The notes under the pieces are model-generated. The model was not told where the DNA came from. It made no database searches and was given only the letters and a program-made list of their open reading frames with translations. Shown here one piece after another: positions 33,137 through 42,134 of a stretch of DNA of 64,000 nt. The stretch spans positions 1 through 64,000 of the forward strand of contig JACPPJ010000030.1 of the NCBI GenBank assembly GCA_016191085.1, given 5' to 3'. Numbering within the stretch: position 1 is the stretch's first letter; each line of letters begins with the position of its first letter. Source of the DNA: Acidobacteriota bacterium. GTDB taxonomy: Bacteria; Acidobacteriota; Terriglobia; 2-12-FULL-54-10. A program made the position numbers and the translations under genes.

Positions 33137-33271
33137 TTGACGTAGTTCAGAGATGCTCCTAGCCAGCACGCAGGCGGCGAGCCGGTTCTGCCACAGGTGT
33201 CCGTTCATCTCAGCGCGTTTTTTAGTGTTCGTGTAATGCCCGCGCACCCTCCGCCACCAACGCTCGGCCAT
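33137..33271 (-). mobile_element. Relic of a RAYT / Y1 (IS200-like) transposase
   Basis: A short frame encodes GHYTNTKKRAEMNGHLWQNR followed by LAACVLARSI. The block with N or R residues before GHLWQNRF-S/A-C-L is the signature of REP-associated tyrosine transposases, around the region after the HUH motif. Upstream HUH and Tyr motifs and the NPVRA end are missing, so only about 40 residues of a decayed copy remain. RAYTs are known to spread REP palindromes, which fits the family-A repeats in this window. Confidence 0.5.
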
Positions 33272-33402
33272 GCGGTGAGATTAGCACACCAGAAACTCAT
33301 CCGCTGAATGCAAAATCGCGCAGTTCAGGCTCTAGGGGTCCGAATCAGAGCCCCGCCTGTTATGAAGATTGATGGTCAGCAGCACGGTTTGGTCGTCTTT
33401 TT

Positions 33403-36369
33403 TCAGCCGACGCGCCCAGACAATTGACTGATTAGCGAGCGGTCAGCTATATCGAGCAGTGCAGAGATGAGTCCGGCGGGAGAATCGATGTCGTGCACTC
33501 GCGCCCGGGTGGCGTTGCAACTCTTATGGCCAGCCGGGAGTGTTTCCACGACGGCTTCCAATAAGCCTCGCTGGAATGCGTGGCGCATGATGCGGCACTT
33601 TCCTTGTATAGCGAGTTGGCGGATGCTCAGCGAACAGTTCGCGGGCGCGTAGGCGAATTGCGCCGCCTCCAGCATCCCCGCGTCTTCTCCTGAATCCCCA
33701 ACGGCAGCGGTTGGTGCGTCAGCCAAACCCAAGAGCTTTCTCACTTCAACGGAAGCGGGGCCCTTGCCAGCGCCTTTAGCAATCACATATGTCTCCGTTG
33801 GTTTGAGTATCAATGTGAGCCGATCAAACGCTGATGTGTTCCAGCGCAGCGTGAGTTCATCCAACGGTATTCCCACCGTATGCTGGCCGTGGTAACGGTA
33901 GGCGCGTATGGCGTACTGATAACCTGGGTCAATGAACACCCCGGGGAGTGCCCCGAGTGCCTGACGGCAGGCGGCAAGCTGGGTGGCAGCTCGGGCATCG
34001 ATCAGCGGTATCTCGTATCGCCGTACGGCATCGAAGAACACGCTGCCGTACTCTGCAATGCCGCCTGGAATGCCGAACGACTCGCAATAATTGCGGACGT
34101 GCCGGATGCTGCGGCTGGCGTTGAGTACCACAGAATAGGCGTGTGATTGCAATCGGATGAGTGCCTCCAAACCGCTCCACGTAGTGTGTGGAAATCCCAG
34201 CAACTCGCAGTCGAAGACGCCGTCCATGTCCAGGAAAAACAGGAATTTCGACCACGTGGCATTTTGTGATACCTGCACGAGCCCACCTGAGAAGCGGCTC
34301 ATCTGAAACACCAGAAAGTCGCGGGCCTCCTGAAAACGGCGATTCCATGACTCGCATTTGTCCAGATGATCGGAGGCACGCGCCTGAACCAAACGCATGC
34401 GGGCGTGCTCTTTTGAACTGTGCCATTGTGCGATGGCATCGGCAGCCCGCCGCATTACCCTTGCTCCGTAGAGTAGTTTGTACAGGAGAATGCGCCGGCC
34501 AACGGACGTGTCGCCGGTCTCCTGCGTATAGCCCTGCAGCATCTCCTGTTCCTGGTCGGGCGTCATGGAACACTCAAATGTCGCCGCCGCTAGATCCCAC
34601 GCCGGATCGGTAATACTGATCTCCGGGTCGCGGCAATAATAATCAAATCCAGTCTTCCGCAGCGAGCCCTCGCAGCGCACCCACTGTTCCGGACCGATGT
34701 TGTCGTCCACCAGCGTGGGAACAGAACCGGCGTATGACCGCAGCCGCTCTCGGAGTTCACGCCGCTTAAGCCGTTGCATTGCTGGGTGGTAACAGCGAGA
34801 AAGCATCTCGGCAAGTTCACTCCAACCGTTACGATTGTTGTTAATTCTTAGAGAAGCATCCGATTCCAAGCGCAAGCGACGGACGCGAGCCGCTACGTAT
34901 GAACTGATGAGTTTGGGCATTGCTTCCGGCGGCTGCGGATCGTGCGCAGGAGGCTCTCCCGAACAACATTCGGTAAAAAGGAAGCCGTCGCGGAGACCAA
35001 GCGGTTTTGGAACGAAGCCATTCAAACGCGCTGCGGCAATATAAGAGTGGTAGCCGAGCCAGCCCCAGCCCGCACTCGTAACAGACACATCTCTCATAAC
35101 CGACTTTTTCGTCGTACCGCCAAGGTGGACAGAAAATATTTGCTCGAGGCGCTGCCACTTATTTGTGCCTGGTGCTCGGCCATTTGTGTTTCCGGATGCA
35201 CGGCTGACAGTAATGGCCGCTTGTTGCCAACCATTGGCCGCGAAATATTCCGCGATGAGATACTGCATGGACTTCGGATCAAGGAGCCGCCGCTTATGCA
35301 AGCTGTCCGGCTCAAGCGGGATGACCTGAATGCGATCTGCTTTGATGTCCGCTGACACGCTCTGGCCCGAAAGCTTCGCGCCCGCGATAGTAACGTTCTC
35401 CGGGGGCACACCTATGCGTTGTAACATTTCGATAGTCGGGGCAACACTGATGGCAGGGTCGAAATCCCCGGGAGTGAGCAGGACCCGCAATCCTCGCTGC
35501 AATCGTTTGAGCGGTTGGTGCTCCTTCCAACCTTCGATGGTATCGCTGGCGGCCAGCGTCATCCAGGAGACGTGCCGCCACTTTAAGACCTTCAAAGATG
35601 CGGTGATCAATGGAGCGAAGAACGCGCCCGCGGGGCCCACTCCAATCACCAGTAAGGGTGAGTGGGGCGCAATAACCTCATCGAACGATTGCGCCAGCGA
35701 CAAGACGTCGTAATGCGTGACATCGCCGGATCGAAAGCAGCGCGGAAGCAACGCCTGGTAGCCCAGAACTCTGGGCGGCAGTGCGTCACGGAGCAAGCGC
35801 ATTGCAAGGTGTCGAAATGTTCCAACGATTTCCTGCGCTTCGGTGGGAGGGCTTAAGAGAAGCTCGCAGGATCGATCCACGCAGGCTGTCCAGTTCTTCC
35901 GCCAGGTACGCAACCCTGTGTCTCGAACCAGCTTCCGCAACGAGTGGACCCGCTCTGCTGACGATTGCAATATGCTACGCAGATGTGACGACGGCGGGAG
36001 AACAGAATCAATCGTGATGTCACCGCAAGCCTCAGCCAAGCAATGATCGATGCTGGAGGCAATGGCGCACGCGAACAGATACAAGTTGATCTTGCATTCT
36101 TCCCGTTGCCAGCCAATCTCAAGAGCCGGGAAGCGATCCAATTCTTCGCGGAACCTTTGCAGCAGATCTTGTATCGTCAGTGCCGGATTGAGCGACCAAT
36201 GATAGAGCGAATAAAATTGCTCTTCGCTCAGCTTTAACGCGCCTGCGGATTCGATTTGTACCGCAATGGCGCTCTGCGGTAATCCGTCTCCGCGATGGAC
36301 AAAACTGTTAGCCGGATATGAGCTGGAGGTCTGCTGTGTGGCTTTTCTGTTGTTCATTCCTCCGGCCAT
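33403..36369 (-). CDS. Large multidomain protein: PRTase-like, kinase-like and HAD phosphatase domains
   Basis: A 988-residue protein. Residues about 225-335 look like a phosphoribosyltransferase fold: SPLLVIGVGPAGAFFAPLI resembles the first PRTase strand-loop, and LRVLLTPGDFDPAISVAPT sits where the PRPP loop would be but lacks the usual acidic pair plus TG. Residues about 400-640 resemble an aminoglycoside-phosphotransferase/kinase fold: GFVPKPLGLRDGFLFTE, then TLVDDNIGPEQWV and FDYYCRDPEISITDPAWDLA. Residues about 708-940 are a HAD hydrolase with FFLDMDGVF (D714, D716), VVLNASRS, KGAGKG and AVGDSGEDAGML. It is cytoplasmic; no signal or helix. The start at 36369 lacks an SD. Function unknown; a phosphorylated nucleoside- or sugar-like metabolite pathway is my inference. 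Confidence 0.6.
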   Translation of the reverse strand: MAGGMNNRKATQQTSSSYPANSFVHRGDGLPQSAIAVQIESAGALKLSEEQFYSLYHWSLNPALTIQDLLQRFREELDRFPALEIGWQREECKINLYLFACAIASSIDHCLAEACGDITIDSVLPPSSHLRSILQSSAERVHSLRKLVRDTGLRTWRKNWTACVDRSCELLLSPPTEAQEIVGTFRHLAMRLLRDALPPRVLGYQALLPRCFRSGDVTHYDVLSLAQSFDEVIAPHSPLLVIGVGPAGAFFAPLITASLKVLKWRHVSWMTLAASDTIEGWKEHQPLKRLQRGLRVLLTPGDFDPAISVAPTIEMLQRIGVPPENVTIAGAKLSGQSVSADIKADRIQVIPLEPDSLHKRRLLDPKSMQYLIAEYFAANGWQQAAITVSRASGNTNGRAPGTNKWQRLEQIFSVHLGGTTKKSVMRDVSVTSAGWGWLGYHSYIAAARLNGFVPKPLGLRDGFLFTECCSGEPPAHDPQPPEAMPKLISSYVAARVRRLRLESDASLRINNNRNGWSELAEMLSRCYHPAMQRLKRRELRERLRSYAGSVPTLVDDNIGPEQWVRCEGSLRKTGFDYYCRDPEISITDPAWDLAAATFECSMTPDQEQEMLQGYTQETGDTSVGRRILLYKLLYGARVMRRAADAIAQWHSSKEHARMRLVQARASDHLDKCESWNRRFQEARDFLVFQMSRFSGGLVQVSQNATWSKFLFFLDMDGVFDCELLGFPHTTWSGLEALIRLQSHAYSVVLNASRSIRHVRNYCESFGIPGGIAEYGSVFFDAVRRYEIPLIDARAATQLAACRQALGALPGVFIDPGYQYAIRAYRYHGQHTVGIPLDELTLRWNTSAFDRLTLILKPTETYVIAKGAGKGPASVEVRKLLGLADAPTAAVGDSGEDAGMLEAAQFAYAPANCSLSIRQLAIQGKCRIMRHAFQRGLLEAVVETLPAGHKSCNATRARVHDIDSPAGLISALLDIADRSLISQLSGRVG

Positions 36370-36760
36370 AAAAGAGAAGAGTGTGGCGTTGGCAGTTGCT
36401 CAGCAGCGTGGCGCGAGAATGAAGTTCCAGTTTAACCACTGCCGTATTTCGTGGAAGCAAATGGAGTGCCAGTGATGCTGGATAGACCGGGCGTTGCAGT
36501 ACGTCAATTTCCCAGCGAAAGTGGTCAGAATAAGTGGAGGGCCGAGCTTGCGTTGCGGCGTAAGAGTAGTTCCGCAACTGCGATGGGGTAAAGCGATACC
36601 ATTTCCACGGAAGCGCCGTTTCATCGGGAAGCTTTTAAAAAGCACGAAACTCGGGCGTGCGACGATGGCGTCAACAATCAGGAACTCGACGGCCGGGAGA
36701 CCGGCCATCACGTCATGAGAGGCCCTAGTTTTCTTACGAGGGCGTCGGCGCCATCAGTGA
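36370..36760. other. Gap without a supported gene
   Basis: This stretch holds the upstream region of the 988-residue protein gene and the 3' flank of the small zinc protein gene. A hairpin GGCCGG-GAGA-CCGGCC lies at 36691-36706. No SD-supported frame or promoter of good quality was found. Confidence 0.35.
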
Positions 36761-36973
36761 TTACGCGGATTTGCGCAGAACCTGCCAAAACCGGTTTGGA
36801 ATCCGGCTGCGCGAAGGTTCTATCTTGCCGGTGTGGTTATGTTTGGCGGGACTCTTAGCGGAATCTGGCCAACTCCACGGAATGCGGCCTCCACAATCCA
36901 AGCATCGCTGATATTCTCCTCGCTCATCGCGGCGTGGAGTAGTCAATTTCAGGTGATAGCAGAACAGACTCAT
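36761..36973 (-). CDS. Small zinc-site protein of 70 residues
   Basis: Start MSLFCYHLKLTTPRRDERGE at 36973, with AGGGGGA upstream, followed by YQRCLDCGGRIPWSW. C5, H7, C24 and C27 would form a zinc knuckle of the kind seen in small proteins with a YQ-CLxCG-R-PW motif found in several soil bacteria. The C-terminal 25 residues are basic and poorly ordered (KIEPSRSRIPNRFW). Function is unknown. An in-frame upstream start at 37021 adds 16 residues without SD support. It lies divergently upstream of the stressosome operon. Confidence 0.6.
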   Translation of the reverse strand: MSLFCYHLKLTTPRRDERGEYQRCLDCGGRIPWSWPDSAKSPAKHNHTGKIEPSRSRIPNRFWQVLRKSA

Positions 36974-37173
36974 CGCAGTTTCCCCCTGGTATCGGTGCTT
37001 CGACATTCTGCTCCTTTGCAACTGTCGTGCCTCTTACTTAGTATCCCCGGGCAAGTGATTACGAGACCCGTTTGGAAGTTGATAACAAAAGCCTCTAGCA
37101 CTACACGTCGAAATGCGCTATCTTTGCAGCAGTATTCATGAACCAAACGAATCCATGTAAGGAGGCGTCGTTT

Positions 37174-37221
37174 GTGTCCCATTGCTCCTGTTTAGAGTCA
37201 TTTGACAGCGCGTTTTCGTGA
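37174..37221 (+). CDS. Possible 15-residue leader ORF upstream of rsbR
   Basis: AAGGAGG at 37159-37165 with about 8-nt spacing precedes GTG at 37174, opening a frame of 15 codons (SHCSCLESFDSAFS after the start) that stops at TGA 37219-37221, 54 nt before the rsbR start. The near-perfect SD is the only strong evidence. It may be a leader peptide or chance. Confidence 0.25.
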   Translation: MSHCSCLESFDSAFS

Positions 37222-37275
37222 GCGCCTTTGACTAGATTTCCGTTTGCTGACGGCGGAGGAGGAACTCGTATTTCT

Positions 37276-38217
37276 ATGAATGGGAAGAAGAAGGAGGTGC
37301 GGCGCAGGATTCCAGGCGAGGAATTTCCCGCCGCCGGACAAAACGCACTTGCTGTTGAGGAGCCTACCGCAGAATTGCTGACGGAGTTGGTGGCCCATCT
37401 GCGAGAGAACCGAACTCAACTTCGCGAGGAATGGGCGCGGCGCATCACGGAATCGCAATTCCTCACGGCCATGACCAAGGAAGAGGTCTTTAAGGAAGCC
37501 ACTGCTGTATATGACAATTACGTGGCAGTGCTGGAGACCGGCAGCGTTGAGGCCCTGCAGGCTTACGCTCTGGACCTTTCCGAACGTATTATCCCGAGGG
37601 GAGTTGAAACCAGGGAAGTGCTGGGCATCGTCCTACTCTTGAGGGACGTCCTGGCACGGTCGCTCTTCAAAAAATACCAAGGTGATTTCGCCCTGCTCAA
37701 CCGTGTCCTGGACGCTTACGAGCCAGCCGCGAACCGCATCGCCAACACGGTGGCCGTCAGCTTCGTGCGAGAGCGCGAGCGGATCATCCGGCAGCAGCAG
37801 GAAGCGATTCGTGAGCTATCCACGCCGGTTTTGCAGGTGCGCGAGCGGCTCCTGATTCTGCCTATCATCGGTGTCATTGATCCGCAACGCGCACGTCAGG
37901 TGACCGAACAGCTTTTGCGCGGAATTCGCGCTAACAGGGCAAGAGTTGTGGTCATTGATATCACCGGCGTCCCGGCCGTGGACGCAACCGTCGCCAACCA
38001 CCTCGTCCAGACGGTGGATGCATCCCGCCTGATGGGCGCTACCGTCATCGTTACCGGTCTATCCTCGGAGATCGCGCAGACGCTGGTAACCATTGGAGTG
38101 GATCTGACGAAAATGAAAACAGTAGGTGATTTGCAAGGCGGCATTGAAGAAGCCGAGCGGTTGCTTGGCTATAAGATTTGTTCATCCGCTGACCAGGGCT
38201 TTGCGAAAATGGCATGA
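37276..38217 (+). CDS. rsbR: Stressosome sensor-scaffold RsbR
   Basis: A 313-residue RsbR-type protein. The N-terminal helical, globin-like sensor half spans about 30-185 (LVAHLRENRTQLREEWARRI, VYDNYVAVLETG, LLLRDVLARSLFKKYQGDFA). A linker REQQ-rich helix precedes the STAS domain, about 195-300 (STPVLQVRERLLILPIIGVI, VVVIDITGVPAVDATVANHL, GLSSEIAQTLVTIGVDLT). Candidate phosphoacceptor threonines lie in the DATV and AQTLV positions. RsbR and RsbS form the 1.8-MDa stressosome that holds RsbT. GGAGGA lies 13 nt before the ATG at 37276; the next gene overlaps by 4 nt. Confidence 0.92.
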   Translation: MNGKKKEVRRRIPGEEFPAAGQNALAVEEPTAELLTELVAHLRENRTQLREEWARRITESQFLTAMTKEEVFKEATAVYDNYVAVLETGSVEALQAYALDLSERIIPRGVETREVLGIVLLLRDVLARSLFKKYQGDFALLNRVLDAYEPAANRIANTVAVSFVRERERIIRQQQEAIRELSTPVLQVRERLLILPIIGVIDPQRARQVTEQLLRGIRANRARVVVIDITGVPAVDATVANHLVQTVDASRLMGATVIVTGLSSEIAQTLVTIGVDLTKMKTVGDLQGGIEEAERLLGYKICSSADQGFAKMA

Positions 38218-38594
38218 GAGTTCCGATACTTAAACAAGGGAAATATTTAATTGCATCGATCCAATCGGCCCTTTCCGATTACGAATTGCTGCAACTCCGC
38301 GACGATCTGGCAGCGCAGGTCGGGAAATACCGCACCCGCGGAGTGATCGTGGACGTGACTGTTCTGGACGTGATGGACTCCTTCGCAGTGCGGACGCTGC
38401 GCGCCATTGCGCAGATCGCGCGCATGCGAGGCGCCGAGACGATCATAGTGGGGATTCAGCCGGAAGTCGCGTTTGCCATGGTGCAGTTGGGCTTGACACT
38501 AGGCCAGGTCGAGACCGCTCTCGATCTGGAGGAAGGCTTGGCGTTGCTTGATGACCGCACGAGGCAGGACGGCAATCGTGACGCCGAAAGATGA
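38214..38594 (+). CDS. rsbS: Stressosome antagonist RsbS (STAS protein)
   Basis: A 126-residue single STAS domain. VPILKQGKYLIASIQSALSD opens as in RsbS, and the phosphorylation site is S56 in VLDVMDSFAVRTL, equivalent to Ser59 of the Bacillus subtilis protein. It sequesters RsbT until phosphorylated by it. The ATG overlaps the rsbR stop (ATGA), and its own end overlaps rsbT by 44 nt, so all three are tightly coupled. Confidence 0.93.
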   Translation: MRVPILKQGKYLIASIQSALSDYELLQLRDDLAAQVGKYRTRGVIVDVTVLDVMDSFAVRTLRAIAQIARMRGAETIIVGIQPEVAFAMVQLGLTLGQVETALDLEEGLALLDDRTRQDGNRDAER

Positions 38595-38985
38595 GATCCA
38601 TGTCCCTATAAACTCGGATTCCGATATCGTAACCGCACGCCAGCAAGGGCGGACCATGGCTCTGGAAGCTGGTTTCGGCGATACCGACCTGACCGTAATC
38701 TCGACAGCCATTTCCGAGGTGGCCCGCAACATCGTAGAACATGCCCTCTCGGGCGAAATCATTTTAAGAATCGAGCACAATGGCAGCAAGGCCGGCCTAG
38801 TCATCACGGCACGGGATGACGGGCCTGGAATACCGGACATTGCTCTAGCCATGCAGGATGGCTATAGCACTGGCAAGGGGCTGGGGCTGGGGCTGCCCGG
38901 CACCAAGCGCTTGATGGACGAGTTTGACATTGTTTCAGATCCGGAGATCGGCACCACGGTGATCATGAAAAAATGGAGGAACTGA
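38551..38985 (+). CDS. rsbT: Switch kinase RsbT
   Basis: A 144-residue GHKL-type serine/threonine kinase that phosphorylates RsbR and RsbS and, once released, activates the downstream output protein. The N-box is VISTAISEVARNIVEHA; the G1 box is ARDDGPGIPDIALAM; the lid and G2 box are GYSTGKGLGLGLPGTKRLMD. The start is ATG 38551, nested within rsbS; a TTG one codon upstream is less likely. Complete, with normal length. Confidence 0.93.
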   Translation: MTARGRTAIVTPKDEIHVPINSDSDIVTARQQGRTMALEAGFGDTDLTVISTAISEVARNIVEHALSGEIILRIEHNGSKAGLVITARDDGPGIPDIALAMQDGYSTGKGLGLGLPGTKRLMDEFDIVSDPEIGTTVIMKKWRN

Positions 38986-38988
38986 GCT

Positions 38989-39606
38989 GTGGTAGCCGTA
39001 CCGGTTGAGGCTGGAGTTCTGGAATACGCTACAGCGGGGTTCACGCTGCCAGGGGAAGAGGAATCGGGCGATCAGCATGTTGTGGTCTCGACCCCGCGGG
39101 GATATCTCATCGCCGTCATTGACGCGGTGGGCCACGGGCCAGAGGCCTCCGAGGCGGCTGCCGTTGCCGCAGGCTGTCTAAGGAACAATGGAGGCATGTC
39201 GCTACCGGAAATCGTGCATTGTTGTCATCAGAATCTGAAGCCCACGCGCGGTGCAGTCATGAGCCTCGCCTTATTTGACCGGCAACAGGACACGCTCGCA
39301 TGGCTCGCCGTCGGCAATGTCGAAGGTATTCTGATCCACTGCGACACGGAAGCGCCGCCGGAGAATATCGTTATGCGGGGCGGTGTGATTGGCTCTCATC
39401 TACCCGTGCTACAGCCGGTGATGTTACAGATTGAGCGGCAGGATACGCTCATCTTCGCCACTGACGGGATACGGCTGGAATTTGAGCATGGGTTGTGTGT
39501 ATCACGGCCGTTGCAGGAACTCGCCGACCATATTTGCGCGAATCACCGCACGGGTACGGATGATGCCCTCGTACTCGTCGCCCGCTTCCGGGAAGGTGGA
39601 GCATGA
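38989..39606 (+). CDS. rsbX: RsbX-like PP2C/SpoIIE phosphatase
   Basis: A 205-residue SpoIIE-type phosphatase. Metal-site signatures are GEEESGDQHVVV, LIAVIDAVGHGPEASEAA (the DxxGHG motif), GAVMSLALF and the late GTDDALVLVARF. In Bacillus, RsbX dephosphorylates RsbR and RsbS and resets the stressosome. Here it follows rsbT as expected. The start is GTG 38989 with GGAGG 9 nt upstream. Its stop overlaps the next ATG (ATGA). Confidence 0.88.
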   Translation: MVAVPVEAGVLEYATAGFTLPGEEESGDQHVVVSTPRGYLIAVIDAVGHGPEASEAAAVAAGCLRNNGGMSLPEIVHCCHQNLKPTRGAVMSLALFDRQQDTLAWLAVGNVEGILIHCDTEAPPENIVMRGGVIGSHLPVLQPVMLQIERQDTLIFATDGIRLEFEHGLCVSRPLQELADHICANHRTGTDDALVLVARFREGGA

Positions 39607-42134
39607 GCGCTTGGCCGCAGCTTGCCGAGCAGTACGCCGCTGCGCTCGAAGATTACTTATCCGGCGCGGGTGAGCACGCTCTGCATTTCGCGTATGAATT
39701 GGGCCGAAGAGCAATAGCGGACGGTGTGGGCGTGCTGGATATGGTCGCCATTCACAACGAGGCACTGGCGGCCGTTTTCAATGGTCCTCTCACCCGTGAG
39801 GAGGCCGTCAAGAAAGCTGGACGAGCCTCGGGTTTCTTTGCCGAAAGTCTCGCCGCGTATGAAATGGCGCTGCGCGGTTTCCGTGACGCCAATTCCGCAC
39901 TGCGCCTGAATATAGAACAGATTCAGCGTGCGGAAGCGGAACTCCAACGGCAGAACCGCGAACTGGTACTTGCTCAGCGACAACTGGACGGCGAGCGGCA
40001 AAGATATCACGACCTGTTCAATTTTGCTCCCGACAGCTATCTCGTCACTGATCTGAACGGCACCATTCAGGAGGCGAACCGCCCTGCCGCGGCACTGCTG
40101 CAAACCAGTCCCGAACTGTTGCCGGGCCGTTCTTTGCCTGGTCTGGTTGTCGAACAAGATCGGGAATCGTTACGGGCCGAACTGGAGTGGTTGAGAAAAG
40201 GGGCGCTTGAAAAGCTGGCGCTGTGGCAAATAGCCGTGATGCGCCCCGATGGCGGCTCGGTGCCGGTGTCTCTCACTGTAGGTGTGGTTCGCGACTCTGA
40301 TGGAACCATGACTGGCCTGCGGTGGCTGCTCCGTGACAACTCCGAGCGCAAAGCTATCGAAGAAGAGCGCGGTAGGCTTCGAATCCGAGAACACCTCGTC
40401 CGGATTGAGAGTGAGGCCACCCGCCGCCTGAAGTTTCTGGGTGAAGCCAGCTCATCTCTGGCTGGTTCGCTGAATTACGAAAAGCTGCCCGAGAGTATCG
40501 CCGCGCTTTGTGTACCCCGGCTGGCCGACTGTTGTCTGGTGCATCTGACGGATGGCTCCATGACGGTCCGAGAGTTTGCTGCTGTGCACATCGATCATGC
40601 TTACGATGCAGACCTACAGAGCTTAAGCTCCCGGTGGTGCGAGAGAGATCTGCCTCCGGCCATTGCTGACGTGCTGAATGGCGGAACCACCAGAATGATC
40701 TCCGATCCGCCTCAAAAATGGTTGCAACAGTACGCCGCCGGTGCTGAAAATTTGACCGTTCTGGAAAAGCTGAATCCCGCGTGCATGATAGTTACGCCCC
40801 TGATTGCGCGGGGGAGGCCGCTGGGGGCGATTACTCTGCTCTCATCTGCGGGCGCGAAAAGGTACACTGCTGATGACGTCGGCCTGGCTGACGAGCTGGC
40901 GCATCGCTGCGCTTTGATCCTGGAGAACGCTAGACTGTATCGTCAAGTAGTCATTGAAAAAGAGAAAGCGGAAAAAGCCAGCCGCGCGCGCGAAGAGTTC
41001 GTAGCCATTCTGAGCCATGAATTGCGCACACCGCTGATGACGATTTTAGGCTGGTCTCACGTCTTGAGCCGTGAATCCAAGCTGCTTCAGGATCCCATGT
41101 TGGGCGATGCAGTCAAGTCGTTGGAGCACAATTCTCAACATATCGCGCGCCTTGTAGAAGATTGTCTCGACATATCGCGCATCTCGGAAGGCAAGATACA
41201 CCTGCGAAAAGAGTTGGTGGACGTCGGCCAAATCGTGCAGGCGGGTATCGATGCCAGCCGCGCGCTCGCTGCCGCCAAAGAACTGACTGTGAATGCGCGG
41301 CTCGCGTCGGCTATAGGCGTGTGGGGCGATCGCATGCGGCTCGAACAGGTGGTGCTTAACCTCCTGACGAACGCGATTAAATACACCGACACAGGCGGCC
41401 AAATCACAGTCAGCTCGCGGGCGGTGAATAATGAAGCCGAACTGGAAGTGAAAGACACGGGTATCGGCATCGAACCGGATTTCCTGGAACACATATTCCA
41501 GCCCTTCCGGCAGGGCGCCGGCAATTGGTATACGCTGAAGTCGGGCTTGGGACTGGGACTGGCCATCGCGCGTGAGATCGTCGAAATGCATGGTGGACGC
41601 ATATGGGCGGAGAGTGCGGGCCCTGGCTGTGGGAGCGCATTTCATGTTCGTCTACCGCTGGCGCTCTCGACGGAGGTGCGTGAGAAACAGGCAATTCGGA
41701 AGCGGCGCGTGTCCGCTGGCAAACCGTTGCGGGTTCTGTTCATCGAGGATTCAAGGGACATATTGAATCTCATCAAAACGGAGCTCGAACAGTTTGGATA
41801 CTCTGTGTTGACCGCGTCAGATGGCAGAACTGGCCTGGAAACCGCTAAGCGTGAACTGCCGGACATTATCATCTCTGATATCAAGATGCCGGGTTTCGAC
41901 GGCTATGAGTTAATCCGGCAGGTTCGGCAAACGCCTCAGCTATCGGCGACTCCGGCAATTGCGCTAACCGGCTTCGGAATGAAGAAAGATGTTGACAAAG
42001 CGCTCGAAGCCGGCTACAGCGCTCATCTGGCCAAACCAGCCGAACTTGACGAGCTTACAGCCCTGATCGAAAAACTTGCCGCTGTGTTACCCGATACTGC
42101 TTCTCCGTCCGCGTCCTCGATTAAGAATCCATAA
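39603..42134 (+). CDS. Hybrid histidine kinase with RsbU_N-like domain (stressosome output)
   Basis: An 843-residue protein. Residues 1-80 (QLAEQYAAALEDYLSG, ALHFAYELGRRAIADGVGV, LDMVAIHNEALAAVF) match the N-terminal RsbT-binding domain of RsbU. A coiled coil (about 100-135) follows, then a PAS domain (about 135-250, RYHDLFNFAPDSYLVTD) and GAF (about 280-445). HisKA has phospho-His H472 in AILSHELRTPLM; HATPase has NLLTNAIKYTD, DTGIGI and GLGLGLAIAREIV. A C-terminal receiver (about 708-825) has acidic pair E715/D716 and phospho-Asp D759. It is cytoplasmic, with no membrane helix. It takes the place of the RsbU phosphatase, suggesting RsbT switches on a phosphorelay. The downstream partner is unknown. 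Confidence 0.92.
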   Translation: MSAWPQLAEQYAAALEDYLSGAGEHALHFAYELGRRAIADGVGVLDMVAIHNEALAAVFNGPLTREEAVKKAGRASGFFAESLAAYEMALRGFRDANSALRLNIEQIQRAEAELQRQNRELVLAQRQLDGERQRYHDLFNFAPDSYLVTDLNGTIQEANRPAAALLQTSPELLPGRSLPGLVVEQDRESLRAELEWLRKGALEKLALWQIAVMRPDGGSVPVSLTVGVVRDSDGTMTGLRWLLRDNSERKAIEEERGRLRIREHLVRIESEATRRLKFLGEASSSLAGSLNYEKLPESIAALCVPRLADCCLVHLTDGSMTVREFAAVHIDHAYDADLQSLSSRWCERDLPPAIADVLNGGTTRMISDPPQKWLQQYAAGAENLTVLEKLNPACMIVTPLIARGRPLGAITLLSSAGAKRYTADDVGLADELAHRCALILENARLYRQVVIEKEKAEKASRAREEFVAILSHELRTPLMTILGWSHVLSRESKLLQDPMLGDAVKSLEHNSQHIARLVEDCLDISRISEGKIHLRKELVDVGQIVQAGIDASRALAAAKELTVNARLASAIGVWGDRMRLEQVVLNLLTNAIKYTDTGGQITVSSRAVNNEAELEVKDTGIGIEPDFLEHIFQPFRQGAGNWYTLKSGLGLGLAIAREIVEMHGGRIWAESAGPGCGSAFHVRLPLALSTEVREKQAIRKRRVSAGKPLRVLFIEDSRDILNLIKTELEQFGYSVLTASDGRTGLETAKRELPDIIISDIKMPGFDGYELIRQVRQTPQLSATPAIALTGFGMKKDVDKALEAGYSAHLAKPAELDELTALIEKLAAVLPDTASPSASSIKNP

